A DNA stretch of 64,000 bases, taken from contig NZ_JAMBPQ010000006.1 of the NCBI RefSeq assembly GCF_024206495.1, forward strand, positions 277,663-341,662. The letters run 5' to 3'. The translations under genes were made by a program, and so were the position numbers. Source of the stretch: Paraburkholderia sp. CNPSo 3272. GTDB taxonomy: Bacteria; Pseudomonadota; Gammaproteobacteria; Burkholderiales; Burkholderiaceae. The notes beneath the pieces were generated by a model that was given only the letters and a program-made list of their open reading frames with translations, was not told the DNA's origin and did not search any database. Shown here one piece after another: positions 19,267 through 28,198 of this stretch; the stretch's first letter is position 1, and every line of letters starts with the position of its first letter.

Positions 19267-21783
19267 TCATTTTAGGAGCTTTATCGCAGATGCCAACGAT
19301 TGCGCCCCCGACCAGTAATCCGCCCACGGGTCCTGCTGCTGGAAGCTGAGGTACTCGCGGGCCGTTTGTACGGTCCACTGCGCCCCGCTCTTGAGATCGT
19401 TCAACTGCGCCCAGGAAACTGGCATCGAGACGCCCATGCCGGGTCGCGCCCGTGCGGAAAACGCCGCGGCAGTCGTCTGCGCCTTGCCGTTGCGCAGGTA
19501 GTCGACATAGACCTTTCCGACCCGGTTCGAAGCCCCGGAGGTCGCCGAAAAGCGCTCGGGAATCGTCTTCGCCAGATGGCGCACGAATGCCTGGGAGAAC
19601 GACTTGACCGCATCGTAGCCCAGCCGCGGGGCAAGCGGCACGACGACGTGCAAGCCCTTTCCGCCGCTCGTCTTCAGCCAGGCTTGCAGATCCAGTTCCG
19701 ACAACAACGCCTGAACCAGCAGCGCGGCTTCCTGAACGCGCCCCCATTTCACGCCCTCGCCTGGGTCCAGGTCGAAGATGACCCTGTCGGGCTTGTCGAG
19801 CCGTCGAACGGTCGAATTCCAGGTGTGAAACTCGACGGTGTTCAACTGTGCCGCCGACAGCAGCGCGTCGACCGTGTCGACGGTCAGCAAGGGCGGATGA
19901 TTCGGCCAGAGACTGCGGTCGTGAGCCGTCAATCCGGGCATGCCTGTGCTCTCGGCATGCTTCTGAAAGAACAGGTCGTCGGCAATGCCTGCGGGCGCGC
20001 GGACCATCGTGATCGGCCGGCCTTTCAGGTGAGGCAGCATCCGTTCCGCGATACTCGCGTAGTAGCGGACCAGGTCCGCCTTCGTCATGCCGGTCGATGG
20101 GTCGACGACGCGTTCCGGATGCGTGATTTTCAGCTTCGGTTGCGGCTCCGGCGCCTGCGTCTTTCCCCCCTCCCGGACGACGCCGGTCGGCGGCTTGTCG
20201 ATGCGCAGGCCTCTGAACGAGGCCTGGCGGATGACGCCATCGGCCGTCCATTCCGCGAACTCGACCTCTGCGACGAGTTCAGGGCGAACCCATCGCTCGC
20301 TGCCGGCCGAGCGCCTGGACCATCGGCGCCGCCTTGCGACGTCGACATCAAATGGTGCCGCATCGACCTCGAGCGGCGTCAGCCGCGCCCACAGGTCCCG
20401 TGCGGTCCTCGCGTCCCAGCCGGTGCCGACGCTTCCGGCGTCGCGAAGCTTGCCGTCTACGTAGTAACCAAGCAACAGACTGCCGACCTCGCCGTCTTTG
20501 CCGCCTCTGCTCGTGAAGCCGCAGATGACCAGTTCCTGCCGCAGTCGGGACTTCGCCTTGAGCCACGTCTGGGTCCGCCCCGATTCATAGGGCGCGTCGC
20601 GGCGCTTGAGCATCAGGCCTTCGAGGCCCAGGCCCGAGGCGGCCTCGAACATTTGGGCCGGGGGCGCCTCAAAGTCCTGGCTGAACCGGATGTGCTCACC
20701 GGCATTTTGAAGAAGCTGCGCGAGACGCATGCGCCTCGCCCACAGCGGCACCTTCCTGAGGTCTCTCCCGTCGAGGTACATCAGATCGAACAGGAAGTAG
20801 ACGATGTCCTGATTCGCGTTGCCGTCGATCGCATCTTGCAGCGCAGCGAAACTGGGAAGGCCGTTTTTGAGGACGGTGATTTCGCCATCCAGCCACGCAC
20901 TGTTGAGCGCGAGCGCTTCGACCTCTGCGGCAAGCGCGGGAAACCTGGCTGTCCAGTCATGACCGCCTCTTGTGATGAGTCGCACATGGCCTTTGGCGAC
21001 GCGTGAGAGCATGCGATAGCCGTCGAGCTTTGCTTCGGTTATCCAGTCGCCGCTCGTGGGAAGCGATGCCGCCAGGGTCGCAAGCTGGGGCTCGAGTCTG
21101 GCAGGCAACGCAGCGGACACCGCCGCGGAAAGATCTATTTCCGACGATCCGCTGCGCGCAGGCCTCGCCACCCTCGGCGCACGTTCCTCGATGAGCCCGA
21201 GCGGCTCAGCCGTGACGCTATCGGGAAGCGCCTTGATGACATCGTATTCGGCAAGCGGCTGCGCCCAGGCATCGCGCTTCTTGAACAGCATCCACTGGTC
21301 TTGCCTGTCGCCGGCCTTCGATATGCGAACCAGTTCCCAGAGTCCGGCAAGCTTTTCGCCGTGGAGCCGGAAGACCAGCTTGCCGGCAGTCATTCCCTCA
21401 TGCGGATCACCGACGGGTTCCCAGGTCCCGCGGTCCCACACAATCACGTCTCCGGCGCCGTATTGCTTTGCCGGAATCGTGCCTTCGAAGCCCGCGTAGT
21501 CGACCGGATGGTCCTCGACGTGAATGGCCATCCGTTTTTCCTTCGGGTCGTAACACGGGCCTTTGGGTACGGCCCAGGACAGCAGCACCCCGTCGAGTTC
21601 GAGCCGAAAGTCGTAGTGCAGTCGGCTCGCCCAGTGCTTCTGCACGACGAAGCCAAGATGTCCATTTTCAGCGGGCGGGCTGGCAGCCGGTGGCGCCGGT
21701 TCAGGCGTGACACGGAAATCCCGCTTTGTTTTATAGCGGGAAAGCGGCGGTGATGGCGGATTGCGGTCGCGGGTTGAGGCCAT
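19267..21783 (-). CDS. ligD: ATP-dependent DNA ligase D (phosphoesterase-ligase-polymerase)
   Basis: An 838-residue NHEJ enzyme with three domains. The 3'-phosphoesterase (about 20-190) has the catalytic set H50, H56, D58, R60, H92 and Y96 (LHYDFR, EDHPVDYAGF). The ligase (about 215-520) has nucleotidyl lysine K252 in EAKLDGYR and GLMLKRRDAPYE. The primase-polymerase (about 545-838) contains ITHPERVV and the metal-binding FDLDPGEG. The order PE-LIG-POL is the pseudomonad/Burkholderia arrangement. It repairs breaks held by Ku, encoded next in the operon. A GC-rich hairpin (19245-19261) follows the stop before ku. Confidence 0.92.
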   Translation of the reverse strand: MASTRDRNPPSPPLSRYKTKRDFRVTPEPAPPAASPPAENGHLGFVVQKHWASRLHYDFRLELDGVLLSWAVPKGPCYDPKEKRMAIHVEDHPVDYAGFEGTIPAKQYGAGDVIVWDRGTWEPVGDPHEGMTAGKLVFRLHGEKLAGLWELVRISKAGDRQDQWMLFKKRDAWAQPLAEYDVIKALPDSVTAEPLGLIEERAPRVARPARSGSSEIDLSAAVSAALPARLEPQLATLAASLPTSGDWITEAKLDGYRMLSRVAKGHVRLITRGGHDWTARFPALAAEVEALALNSAWLDGEITVLKNGLPSFAALQDAIDGNANQDIVYFLFDLMYLDGRDLRKVPLWARRMRLAQLLQNAGEHIRFSQDFEAPPAQMFEAASGLGLEGLMLKRRDAPYESGRTQTWLKAKSRLRQELVICGFTSRGGKDGEVGSLLLGYYVDGKLRDAGSVGTGWDARTARDLWARLTPLEVDAAPFDVDVARRRRWSRRSAGSERWVRPELVAEVEFAEWTADGVIRQASFRGLRIDKPPTGVVREGGKTQAPEPQPKLKITHPERVVDPSTGMTKADLVRYYASIAERMLPHLKGRPITMVRAPAGIADDLFFQKHAESTGMPGLTAHDRSLWPNHPPLLTVDTVDALLSAAQLNTVEFHTWNSTVRRLDKPDRVIFDLDPGEGVKWGRVQEAALLVQALLSELDLQAWLKTSGGKGLHVVVPLAPRLGYDAVKSFSQAFVRHLAKTIPERFSATSGASNRVGKVYVDYLRNGKAQTTAAAFSARARPGMGVSMPVSWAQLNDLKSGAQWTVQTAREYLSFQQQDPWADYWSGAQSLASAIKLLK

Positions 21784-21872
21784 GACGATAGTCTAGGAAG
21801 AAGTGTCACCTGGTGCGTCGCAAATGGAATGAACCGAAGCGTTCCCTGTATCAGGCTGCCATCCAGCCGGAC

Positions 21873-21911
21873 CCAAAAGACAAAGCGGGAGCCGGCTCTC
21901 GCCGCTCCCGC
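21873..21911 (-). terminator. Rho-independent terminator of phaB
   Basis: GCGGGAGC (21885-21892) pairs with GCTCCCGC (21904-21911) around an 11-base loop, and on the minus strand the stem is followed by the T-rich run TTTGTCTTTTGG. It begins about 50 bases after the phaB stop and should end its transcript before ligD. Confidence 0.75.
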
Positions 21912-21961
21912 CAGATCACTTCGTTGTGCTCACAAGCACCGCGAAAAGCCGCGGCCAATGC

Positions 21962-22702
21962 TTAGCTCATGTGCAGACCGCCATTGAGCGAGAAGTCCGC
22001 GCCGGTCGAGAAGCCCGCTTCGTCGGATGCGAGCCACGCCACGATCGAGGCGATTTCCATCGGTTCGCCGAGGCGCCGCACCGGAATGCTGTCGACGATC
22101 TTCGAGAGCACTTCGGGCTTCACCGCCTTCACCATGTCCGTGCCGATATAGCCGGGCGAAACGGTATTGACGGTCACGCCCTTGGTCGCCACTTCCTGCG
22201 CGAGCGCCATGGTGAAGCCGTGAATGCCGGCCTTGGCCGTGGAGTAATTCGTCTGACCGAACTGGCCTTTCTGCCCGTTCACCGACGAAATGTTGATCAC
22301 CCGCCCGAAGCCCCGCTCGATCATGCCGTCGATCACCTGCTTCGTGACGTTGAAGAGGCTCGTGAGATTGGTGTCGATCACCGCGATCCAGTCTTCGTGC
22401 GTCATCTTGCGGAAGACGACGTCGCGCGTGATGCCGGCGTTGTTGACCAGGATATCGATTTCCCCGACGTCCTTCTTCACCTTCTCGAACGCAGCAGCCG
22501 TGGAGTCCCAGTCGGCCACGTTGCCTTCAGACGCGACGAACTCGTAGCCCAACGCCTTTTGCTCATCGAGCCAGCGCGTCTTGCGCTGCGAGTTCGGGCC
22601 GCAGCCCGCGACCACCGTGTAGCCATCCTTGTGCAGACGCTGGCAGATGGCCGTTCCGATGCCGCCCATGCCGCCGGTCACGTAGGCAATACGCTTTGCC
22701 AT
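21962..22702 (-). CDS. phaB: Acetoacetyl-CoA reductase (PhaB)
   Basis: A 246-residue NADPH-dependent short-chain dehydrogenase that reduces acetoacetyl-CoA to (R)-3-hydroxybutyryl-CoA for polyhydroxybutyrate synthesis. The cofactor site is TGGMGGIGTAICQ, the N-box is LVNNAGITRD, and the catalytic Ser-Tyr-Lys lies in NISSVNGQKGQFGQTNYSTAKAG. Near-family spelling such as SVNGQKGQFGQTNYS separates PhaB from FabG. AGGAGG lies four bases before the ATG. No phaC or phaA is adjacent, so this may be a second phaB copy. Confidence 0.9.
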   Translation of the reverse strand: MAKRIAYVTGGMGGIGTAICQRLHKDGYTVVAGCGPNSQRKTRWLDEQKALGYEFVASEGNVADWDSTAAAFEKVKKDVGEIDILVNNAGITRDVVFRKMTHEDWIAVIDTNLTSLFNVTKQVIDGMIERGFGRVINISSVNGQKGQFGQTNYSTAKAGIHGFTMALAQEVATKGVTVNTVSPGYIGTDMVKAVKPEVLSKIVDSIPVRRLGEPMEIASIVAWLASDEAGFSTGADFSLNGGLHMS

Positions 22703-23066
22703 AGATCCTCCTTTTGCTTTAGGGGGTAGGTGAGTTGGGAAAGACTCTGGAGGATGGAGTCAGTTTGACGAGCGCCACCAAGCCGGGCGATGGGGAAATA
22801 CCCGTACAGGAAAACGCCTGCCGCAATCCTTCCGTAAGACAGCGTGTGCCGGCCTTCGCTCGATGCCGACGGACACCCGGATCAGCGTAGCAGCGTCCTT
22901 TGAGGGACACAAGACGATCACGCCCTCGGACGTGCGCAAAAGCACACAATTACCTGGCATGCCTTAATAAATGCATGAGGGGAAATGTGTTTTGCATAAA
23001 GACACGGCCCGGCTCCATTCGAGGCCGGGCCGTACGCAGACTCGCTGCGCAGGAATCAAACAAGCA
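22703..23066. other. Intergenic region upstream of phaB
   Basis: These 364 bases hold the phaB 5' region and, at the far end, the terminator of the next minus-strand gene. Short frames here lack ribosome sites and protein similarity. The AT-richer stretch around 22945-23000 may carry promoter elements, but I cannot assign -35/-10 boxes with confidence. Confidence 0.5.
23004..23033 (-). terminator. Rho-independent terminator after the small gene
   Basis: ACGGCCCGGC (23004-23013) pairs perfectly with GCCGGGCCGT (23024-23033), a ten-base-pair stem with a ten-base loop. On the minus strand it is followed by GTCTTTATGCAAAAC. It lies 33 bases after the small gene's stop. Confidence 0.7.
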
Positions 23067-23318
23067 TCAAAGGCCGGCGGCGAGGCGCTCGTTGCCAAAC
23101 CCCTCGGGCAAATCCGTCACGTATTCGAGCCGCCCCACTGCTTCAAGCAGCGAGCGGCCGGCAATCGTGAGCGACAGGCGGCGGTGGCCTTCCGTCCATT
23201 GCTCGAGCGCCACCAGCTGACGCTCGAGCAGCGTGTCCAGTTCCTGGCGGTTCATGTCGATCTGATCCGGCGAATGGCGGACCAGCATCAGCGTGGCGAA
23301 TTCTTTCGGGCTCAGCAA
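23067..23318 (-). CDS. Small conserved-looking protein of unknown function
   Basis: An 83-residue soluble protein starting LSPKEFATLMLVRHSPDQIDMNRQ if the TTG at 23318 is used; GGGAGA lies five bases before this TTG. An in-frame ATG at 23348 would add ten residues but has no good ribosome site. The sequence is mostly helical in appearance (RQELDTLLERQLVALEQW, LTIAGRSLLEAVGRL), resembling a small winged-helix or effector-type fold, but I do not assign a function. It has its own terminator and lies 54 bases before the end of nothing on the same strand, so it is probably monocistronic. Confidence 0.65.
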   Translation of the reverse strand: MLSPKEFATLMLVRHSPDQIDMNRQELDTLLERQLVALEQWTEGHRRLSLTIAGRSLLEAVGRLEYVTDLPEGFGNERLAAGL

Positions 23319-23402
23319 TGTCGTCTCCCAGTAACTTTCATGCCGCAACCAGGGGCACAGAGCCGCATATGTTCGAGGTTTAATGTGACACGGGCGTGAC
23401 TG

Positions 23403-25358
23403 TCACAATTTCGCTCCCGCACTATATTGAGTTTGCATATCGGGCGGTGCCGCCCTCTTTGCGGCCGGCGGCGTCTGTGCCGGCAGAAGCGCCGTGCCGC
23501 ATTCCTCCACGAGGTTGCGCAGTGAGGTCGGGAAGAGCGTGCCGGGGTCGTCGGCAATGCCTGCGCCGTCGTCGCGCAGCGCCGCGCCGATGCCCACCAC
23601 GATGGTCGCGTCAGGCGCACGCTCGCGCAGGCGCCGCACGAGATTGCGCAGGTACGGCGCCGACTCGGGCGCATCGAGCGACACCACACAGATGGCCGGC
23701 GAGCGCTCGTCGATCATGGCCCCGCGCGTGGCGCGCACTTCGTCGTAGGTGGTGGCCGTGCAAGGGATATTGCGCCGCATGAGCAACTGGCCGACGATCG
23801 CCACCGCCACGTCGTCGAACGCGCCGCGTCCGGGCACGCAGAGCACCTCGCCCGCGTCCGGCGAGAGCGTGAACTCGATCACCCGCGCGCCTTCGTCCGC
23901 GCCTTCAACGGACTTCCTGGCGCTCTCCCCCTCGGGTGCGGCGTGACGCGAATCGTCCACGGACTCGAGATCCTCGACGATATCGAGCAGCGCCTGGTTG
24001 ATGCGCGCGACCTGCTCGGCGGGCAGCACGCCGCGCAAGGCGTCGTTGCGCGCGAAGCGCAGGCCCTCGAACGCCACCTGCTCGTAATAGTCGATGAGCG
24101 GCATGCCGGTGAGCAGCCGGTCCGCCTGCAGCAGTGCCTCGTGGGGATCGTCGGCGAGCAGGCGCTGGTAGCACATCTGCGCGGGCGTAAGGGCGGGCTG
24201 GTCGCCAAGCAGGATCGTGAGGAAGTTCAGCCGGTCCACGTAGCGGCCCAGCGTGACGATGCACAACGTGAGCGGAGTGGAAAGCACGAGCCCCACGGGC
24301 CCCCACAGCCAGCTCCAGAAGATCGCCGCCACCACCACGGCCAGCGGCGAGAGGCCCGAGCGCTTGCCGTAGAGCATCGGCTCGGCGAACTGCCCCGCCA
24401 CCACGTCCACGACGATGAAGAAGATCAGCGTCGTCACGCCCATGGTCCATTGCGGCTGCGTGGCCGCGGCGACGATCGTCGCCATGATCGCGGCGATCCA
24501 GATGCCGATGTACGGCACGAAGCGCATGAGCGCCGCCACCGCGCCGAACAGCAGCGCGCCCGGCACGCCGATGCCGGCCAGCCCCAGCGCAATCACCCCG
24601 CCCACCGTGACGTTCACGCCGACCTGCGCGACGAAGTAGCGCGAGAGCCGCTGCGAGGCATCGTTGATGGCGGTCGTGGTGCGGTGCAGGTCGTCGGAGC
24701 CGAACACGCTGATGAGCCGGTCGCGCAGGTCCTCGCGCTGGAACAGGATGAAGATCGTGACCACGAGCACGATGAAGGTCGTTTCCAGCGGTGCGATAGC
24801 CGGGGCGAGCGCCTTTTGCGCGAGCGTAAGCGGCGTGGGCGCGGGCGTATGGACCTCCACGGGCATCGGCTGCTGCGGCTGGTTGCGCGCTGCGCGGCCG
24901 CGCGGCTGCGGCGGCGCGGGCGGCGGCGTGGGCGTCACGCGCTGCAGCGCGGTGGCGGCCCGCGACATCAGCGAGTCGGCGCGGCCCACGGTTTTTTCCT
25001 GCACCGTTTTCACTTTCTGCCCTATCTCTTCCTGGTACTCCGGCAGGGAGGCGGAAAGCTGATACACCTGCGCGGCGATCAGCGCGCCCACGCCGGCAAG
25101 CGCGAGCACGGTGGACAGCACAGCAACGAGAATGGCGAGGAACTGCGGCACATGAAAGCGCCGCAGCGTGGTCACGAGCGGCGCCAGCAGAAAGCTCAGC
25201 AGCACCGAGAGCGTAATGGGAATCAGCACCGCGCGCCCGAAGTACAGGCCGCACACCACGACCACGCCTGTAATGACGGAGGCGAGGCCGTGCAGCGTCG
25301 GCGGGCTTGGCGGAAACACCCGGTTGCGGCGGCCCTGCGGCGGCAGCGGGAAATTCAT
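23403..25358 (-). CDS. AI-2E-family permease with a long B12-binding-like C-terminal extension
   Basis: A 651-residue inner-membrane protein. Residues ~20-385 are an AI-2E (PerM/YdiK) domain with about eight hydrophobic segments and the family blocks RFVPYIGIWIAA and VAGQFAEPMLYG; a proline/glutamine-rich insert lies at 142-175. Family members normally end near residue 370. Here a further ~265 residues follow: a helical part (394-465, LLADDPHEALLQADRLL) and an alpha/beta part (503-625, VLCVPGRGAFDDVAVAIVGQLLMRRN) that resemble the cap and Rossmann halves of cobalamin-binding modules, without the DxHxxG ligand motif. Substrate unknown. ATG 25358 chosen; the open frame upstream is not family-like. 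Confidence 0.8.
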   Translation of the reverse strand: MNFPLPPQGRRNRVFPPSPPTLHGLASVITGVVVVCGLYFGRAVLIPITLSVLLSFLLAPLVTTLRRFHVPQFLAILVAVLSTVLALAGVGALIAAQVYQLSASLPEYQEEIGQKVKTVQEKTVGRADSLMSRAATALQRVTPTPPPAPPQPRGRAARNQPQQPMPVEVHTPAPTPLTLAQKALAPAIAPLETTFIVLVVTIFILFQREDLRDRLISVFGSDDLHRTTTAINDASQRLSRYFVAQVGVNVTVGGVIALGLAGIGVPGALLFGAVAALMRFVPYIGIWIAAIMATIVAAATQPQWTMGVTTLIFFIVVDVVAGQFAEPMLYGKRSGLSPLAVVVAAIFWSWLWGPVGLVLSTPLTLCIVTLGRYVDRLNFLTILLGDQPALTPAQMCYQRLLADDPHEALLQADRLLTGMPLIDYYEQVAFEGLRFARNDALRGVLPAEQVARINQALLDIVEDLESVDDSRHAAPEGESARKSVEGADEGARVIEFTLSPDAGEVLCVPGRGAFDDVAVAIVGQLLMRRNIPCTATTYDEVRATRGAMIDERSPAICVVSLDAPESAPYLRNLVRRLRERAPDATIVVGIGAALRDDGAGIADDPGTLFPTSLRNLVEECGTALLPAQTPPAAKRAAPPDMQTQYSAGAKL

Positions 25359-25526
25359 GTCGTTTTGGATCGGCAAAAAAAAACATCGGGGCCGCGCCGG
25401 CTCGGGCAAGCGCACGGCCCATCTATACGCACGAGGCGCACCTGGAAATGGTACAGCGCCTCCACACGCGAGGCGCAACCGTCCAGATTTTCGCAGGTCG
25501 CGAGAGGCGGACGCAAAAAGCGCGCG

Positions 25527-26177
25527 TCACTGCGTCTGCGTCTTGCCCGTGACGAGCTCCTGATTGCGCGCGGTGAGGAACTGGATGAGCCCATCCACGC
25601 CGCCCTGCTGGATCTTCTCGTTGAACTGCTGGCGATAGGTCTGTATCAGCCACGCGCCGAGCACGTTCAGGTCGTACAGGCGCCAGCCTTGCGGCGTCTT
25701 GTACAGGCGGTAATCGATTTCAACCGGATTGCTGTTGGTCTGCGCGAGCGTGCGCACGACGACGTCGGTGTCGCCCGGCGAGCTGCGCATGGGCGGGTAC
25801 TCGATCTTCTGGTCAGGCTTCAGTTGCGCGATGGCGCCCGAGTAGAGATGGATCAGCAGCAGCTGGAACTGCTGCTCGATCTGCGCTTGCTGCTCGGGCG
25901 TCGTGGTGCGCCAGTGCGGCCCCATGGCGAGGCGCGTGGTGCGGCGAAAATCGACGTACGGAAGAATGTCGCGGTTGACGATATCCTGAATGCGCGCGAT
26001 ATCGTCGGGCGCGATGGCCTTGGTGCGAACTTCGTCGAGGATCTGCTGCGTGGCGGTCTTGATGAGCGCCTGCGGGTCCGACTGGTCCACCTGGACCGAT
26101 TGAGCAAACGCCGCCGTAGCGGGCAGGAACGACAGACACCACGCAAGCAGCGCGGTCATGCGGAATAGCCTGGTCAT
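25527..26177 (-). CDS. MlaC/Ttg2D-like periplasmic phospholipid-binding protein
   Basis: A 216-residue exported protein with a Sec signal peptide (residues 1-25, AFA-Q cleavage). The mature part belongs to the MlaC (Tol_Tol_Ttg2) family, with IARIQDIVNRDILPYVDFRRTTRLAMGPHW as its core block and WRLYDLNVLGAWLIQTYRQQF near the C terminus. MlaC carries phospholipids between the outer membrane and the MlaFEDB ABC transporter. No mlaFEDB genes are adjacent here, so this is an orphan copy. ATG 26177 follows an AGAGAT site; the frame remains open upstream without signal-peptide character. Confidence 0.85.
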   Translation of the reverse strand: MTRLFRMTALLAWCLSFLPATAAFAQSVQVDQSDPQALIKTATQQILDEVRTKAIAPDDIARIQDIVNRDILPYVDFRRTTRLAMGPHWRTTTPEQQAQIEQQFQLLLIHLYSGAIAQLKPDQKIEYPPMRSSPGDTDVVVRTLAQTNSNPVEIDYRLYKTPQGWRLYDLNVLGAWLIQTYRQQFNEKIQQGGVDGLIQFLTARNQELVTGKTQTQ

Positions 26178-26932
26178 CGATATCTCTGGGCAATGGCGGG
26201 AGCGGCGAGCGGGCGCGAATTCGATGAGCTGCACGCATCGCGCGAGCGCACGCCAGCGCTCAGTCTAGCGGGTCAGGCGCACTCTGGCAGGATCGCTGTG
26301 CGGCTCGTGGCGATCGCGCGCGTATGACTTCACGCGCGGGGCGTACGAGCCCGTGCATCGGATTCCGTGAGGAACGCCTCGAGCCCGAATAGCCAGGCCA
26401 CGCAAAACGACAGACGCGAGAGCACGGCGGGCATCGGATCGCCTTCGCTGTCGTCGGTGCCCTCCCCCAACGCGTTCTCGCCAGAAGCGAGTGCGCCTCC
26501 CAGTGGCGCGGACGTGGTCGATAAAGGCGATTGCTGGCGAGAAATGGCTTTGGACTCCATGGCTGCGGTACTCCTCGGTGCGGACCGGATTGTGATTGGC
26601 GCTATGGCGAAGCAAAACCCATACCAAGTCACGGCGTGATGCCCGGCCCGGCCGCAGCAACGTCCGCGCACCCGCACGCGACATGCGCCCTGTAAAAACT
26701 ACACGCGCGTTACGGCAAAGCGGAGCAGCCCGCGCGCGCCAGGCCCAACAGTGGTTGCACGGGCAAGCGGGCACGTAAAACGCATGCAGCCGCACGCCCG
26801 CCCGCTCGCTCGCCCTGCCTGCCCGCGTAATCGGTTCAATTGCAATGCAATCAGGATCGAATCACTACGATGGTGTAAGGTTCAGCGGTTCGTCTCGACG
26901 ACGAGGCGCGCGCCCATCGCTCAGGAGATCGC
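26178..26932. other. Long intergenic region before the rsb operon
   Basis: About 750 bases with at most one weakly supported small gene (26330-26560, minus). The part from 26561 to 26932 carries no supported gene; it must contain the rsbR promoter. A 13-base interrupted palindrome ATTGCA-A-TGCAAT lies at 26839-26851, about 80 bases before rsbR, and could be an operator. Confidence 0.45.
26330..26560 (-). CDS. Possible small membrane protein, unknown
   Basis: A 76-residue frame from ATG 26560, with GAGGAG ten bases upstream. Residues ~44-65 (PAVLSRLSFCVAWLFGLEAF) could form one membrane helix; the first 40 residues are polar. I recognise no family. The frame could be chance in GC-rich DNA, and the start spacing is longer than ideal. 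Confidence 0.35.
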   Translation of the reverse strand: MESKAISRQQSPLSTTSAPLGGALASGENALGEGTDDSEGDPMPAVLSRLSFCVAWLFGLEAFLTESDARARTPRA

Positions 26933-27799
26933 ATGAACACACCGGAACAGATTCGCATTGCGGACATCCTCAGCCAGCATCGCGACACGCTGCTCGCCGA
27001 ATGGCTGCGCCTGCATCTGCCGATCGCGCTGCGCCGCGGCCTCGCGATGGAGGGGGAAATTCGCGAGCAGTTCTCCGCGTTCCTCAACATCTTTCTCGAC
27101 ACGCTGCCGAACACCGAAACCTTCGACTCGGGCCGCCCGGAGTGGGAGCCGGTACGCGCGTTCCTGGCGGAGATGTCGGCGCACCGCGCGCGTCAGGGCT
27201 ACACGCCGCTCGAGACGGCCACCTTCGTGTTCTCGTTCAAGGAGCCGCTCTACGCGCGCCTGCACGCGGCCTTTTCACATAACCCCGTCGAATTCGCCCA
27301 GCTGAGCTGGCAGGTGAACCTGCTGCTCGACGGCTTCGGCCTCTATACCACCGACATTTTCCAGAAGAGCCGCGAAGCGATCATCGCGCGCCAGCAGGAA
27401 GAGCTGCTCGAGCTTTCCACGCCCGTCGTGCAGCTTTGGGAAGGCATCCTCGCGCTGCCGCTCATCGGCACGCTCGATTCCGCGCGCACCCAGGTCGTCA
27501 TGGAGAGCCTGCTGCAGAAGATCGTCGACACGGGCGCGGGCCTCGCGATCATCGACATCACGGGCGTGCCCACTGTCGACACGCTCGTCGCGCAGCATCT
27601 GCTCAAGACCGTCGCCGCCGCGCGCCTCATGGGCGCGGACTGCATCATCAGCGGCATCCGCCCGCAGATCGCGCAGACCATCGTGCATCTGGGCGTCGAT
27701 CTCACCAACGTCACGACCAAGTCCACGCTCGCCGACGCCTTCGTCATCGCGTTGCAGCGCATCGGCGCGACCATCATCTCGCCGAAGGCCACGGCCTGA
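26933..27799 (+). CDS. rsbR: RsbR-type stressosome scaffold (STAS domain)
   Basis: A 288-residue cytoplasmic stressosome subunit. Residues ~1-150 are an RsbRD-like helical sensor region without heme or flavin motifs. Residues ~160-280 are a STAS domain (IIDITGVPTVDTLVAQHLL, GIRPQIAQTIVHLGVDL). S183 and T217 align with the two threonines of Bacillus RsbRA that RsbT phosphorylates (T171, T205, from memory). AGGAGATCGC precedes the ATG. It opens an operon whose next two genes are RsbS and RsbT, the minimal stressosome set. Confidence 0.88.
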   Translation: MNTPEQIRIADILSQHRDTLLAEWLRLHLPIALRRGLAMEGEIREQFSAFLNIFLDTLPNTETFDSGRPEWEPVRAFLAEMSAHRARQGYTPLETATFVFSFKEPLYARLHAAFSHNPVEFAQLSWQVNLLLDGFGLYTTDIFQKSREAIIARQQEELLELSTPVVQLWEGILALPLIGTLDSARTQVVMESLLQKIVDTGAGLAIIDITGVPTVDTLVAQHLLKTVAAARLMGADCIISGIRPQIAQTIVHLGVDLTNVTTKSTLADAFVIALQRIGATIISPKATA

Positions 27800-27838
27800 A
27801 CGCCACTCAGCGCCACTGAAGCACGGGAACCGCACACG

Positions 27839-28198
27839 ATGGAACGCATTCCGATTCTGCGCCTCGGCGACTGCCTGATCGTCACGATCCAGGTGGACAT
27901 GCACGACCGCCTCGCGATCGCACTGCAGGACGACCTCACCGAGCGCATCGTGAAAGAGTCGGCCAAGGGCGTCCTGATCGACATCTCGACGCTCGACGTG
28001 GTCGACTCGTTCATCGGCCGCATGATCAGCAATACGGCCGCCATGGCGATGATGCTCGACGCGCAGACCGTGGTCGTCGGCATGCAGCCGTCCGTTGCGA
28101 TCACGCTGGTCGAGCTCGGTCTCACGCTGTCGGGCGTGCGCACCGCGCTGAACGTCGAAAAAGGCATGGCGCTGCTCAAGCAGCGCCAGCTCCGGTGA
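27839..28198 (+). CDS. rsbS: RsbS-type stressosome protein (STAS domain)
   Basis: A 119-residue single STAS-domain protein that builds the stressosome core with RsbR and holds RsbT inactive. The start RIPILRLGDCLIVTIQVDM and the phosphoacceptor context DVVDSFIGRM (S57, matching Bacillus RsbS S59) are diagnostic. Phosphorylation of this serine by RsbT would release RsbT. It lies 39 bases after rsbR, and its stop overlaps the GTG start of rsbT as GTGA. Confidence 0.9.
   Translation: MERIPILRLGDCLIVTIQVDMHDRLAIALQDDLTERIVKESAKGVLIDISTLDVVDSFIGRMISNTAAMAMMLDAQTVVVGMQPSVAITLVELGLTLSGVRTALNVEKGMALLKQRQLR

Noticed and set aside
23943..26168. A 741-codon open frame opposite the AI-2E and MlaC-like genes
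   Set aside because: It spans two real genes and their gap on the other strand, and its composition is typical of antisense translation in GC-rich DNA.
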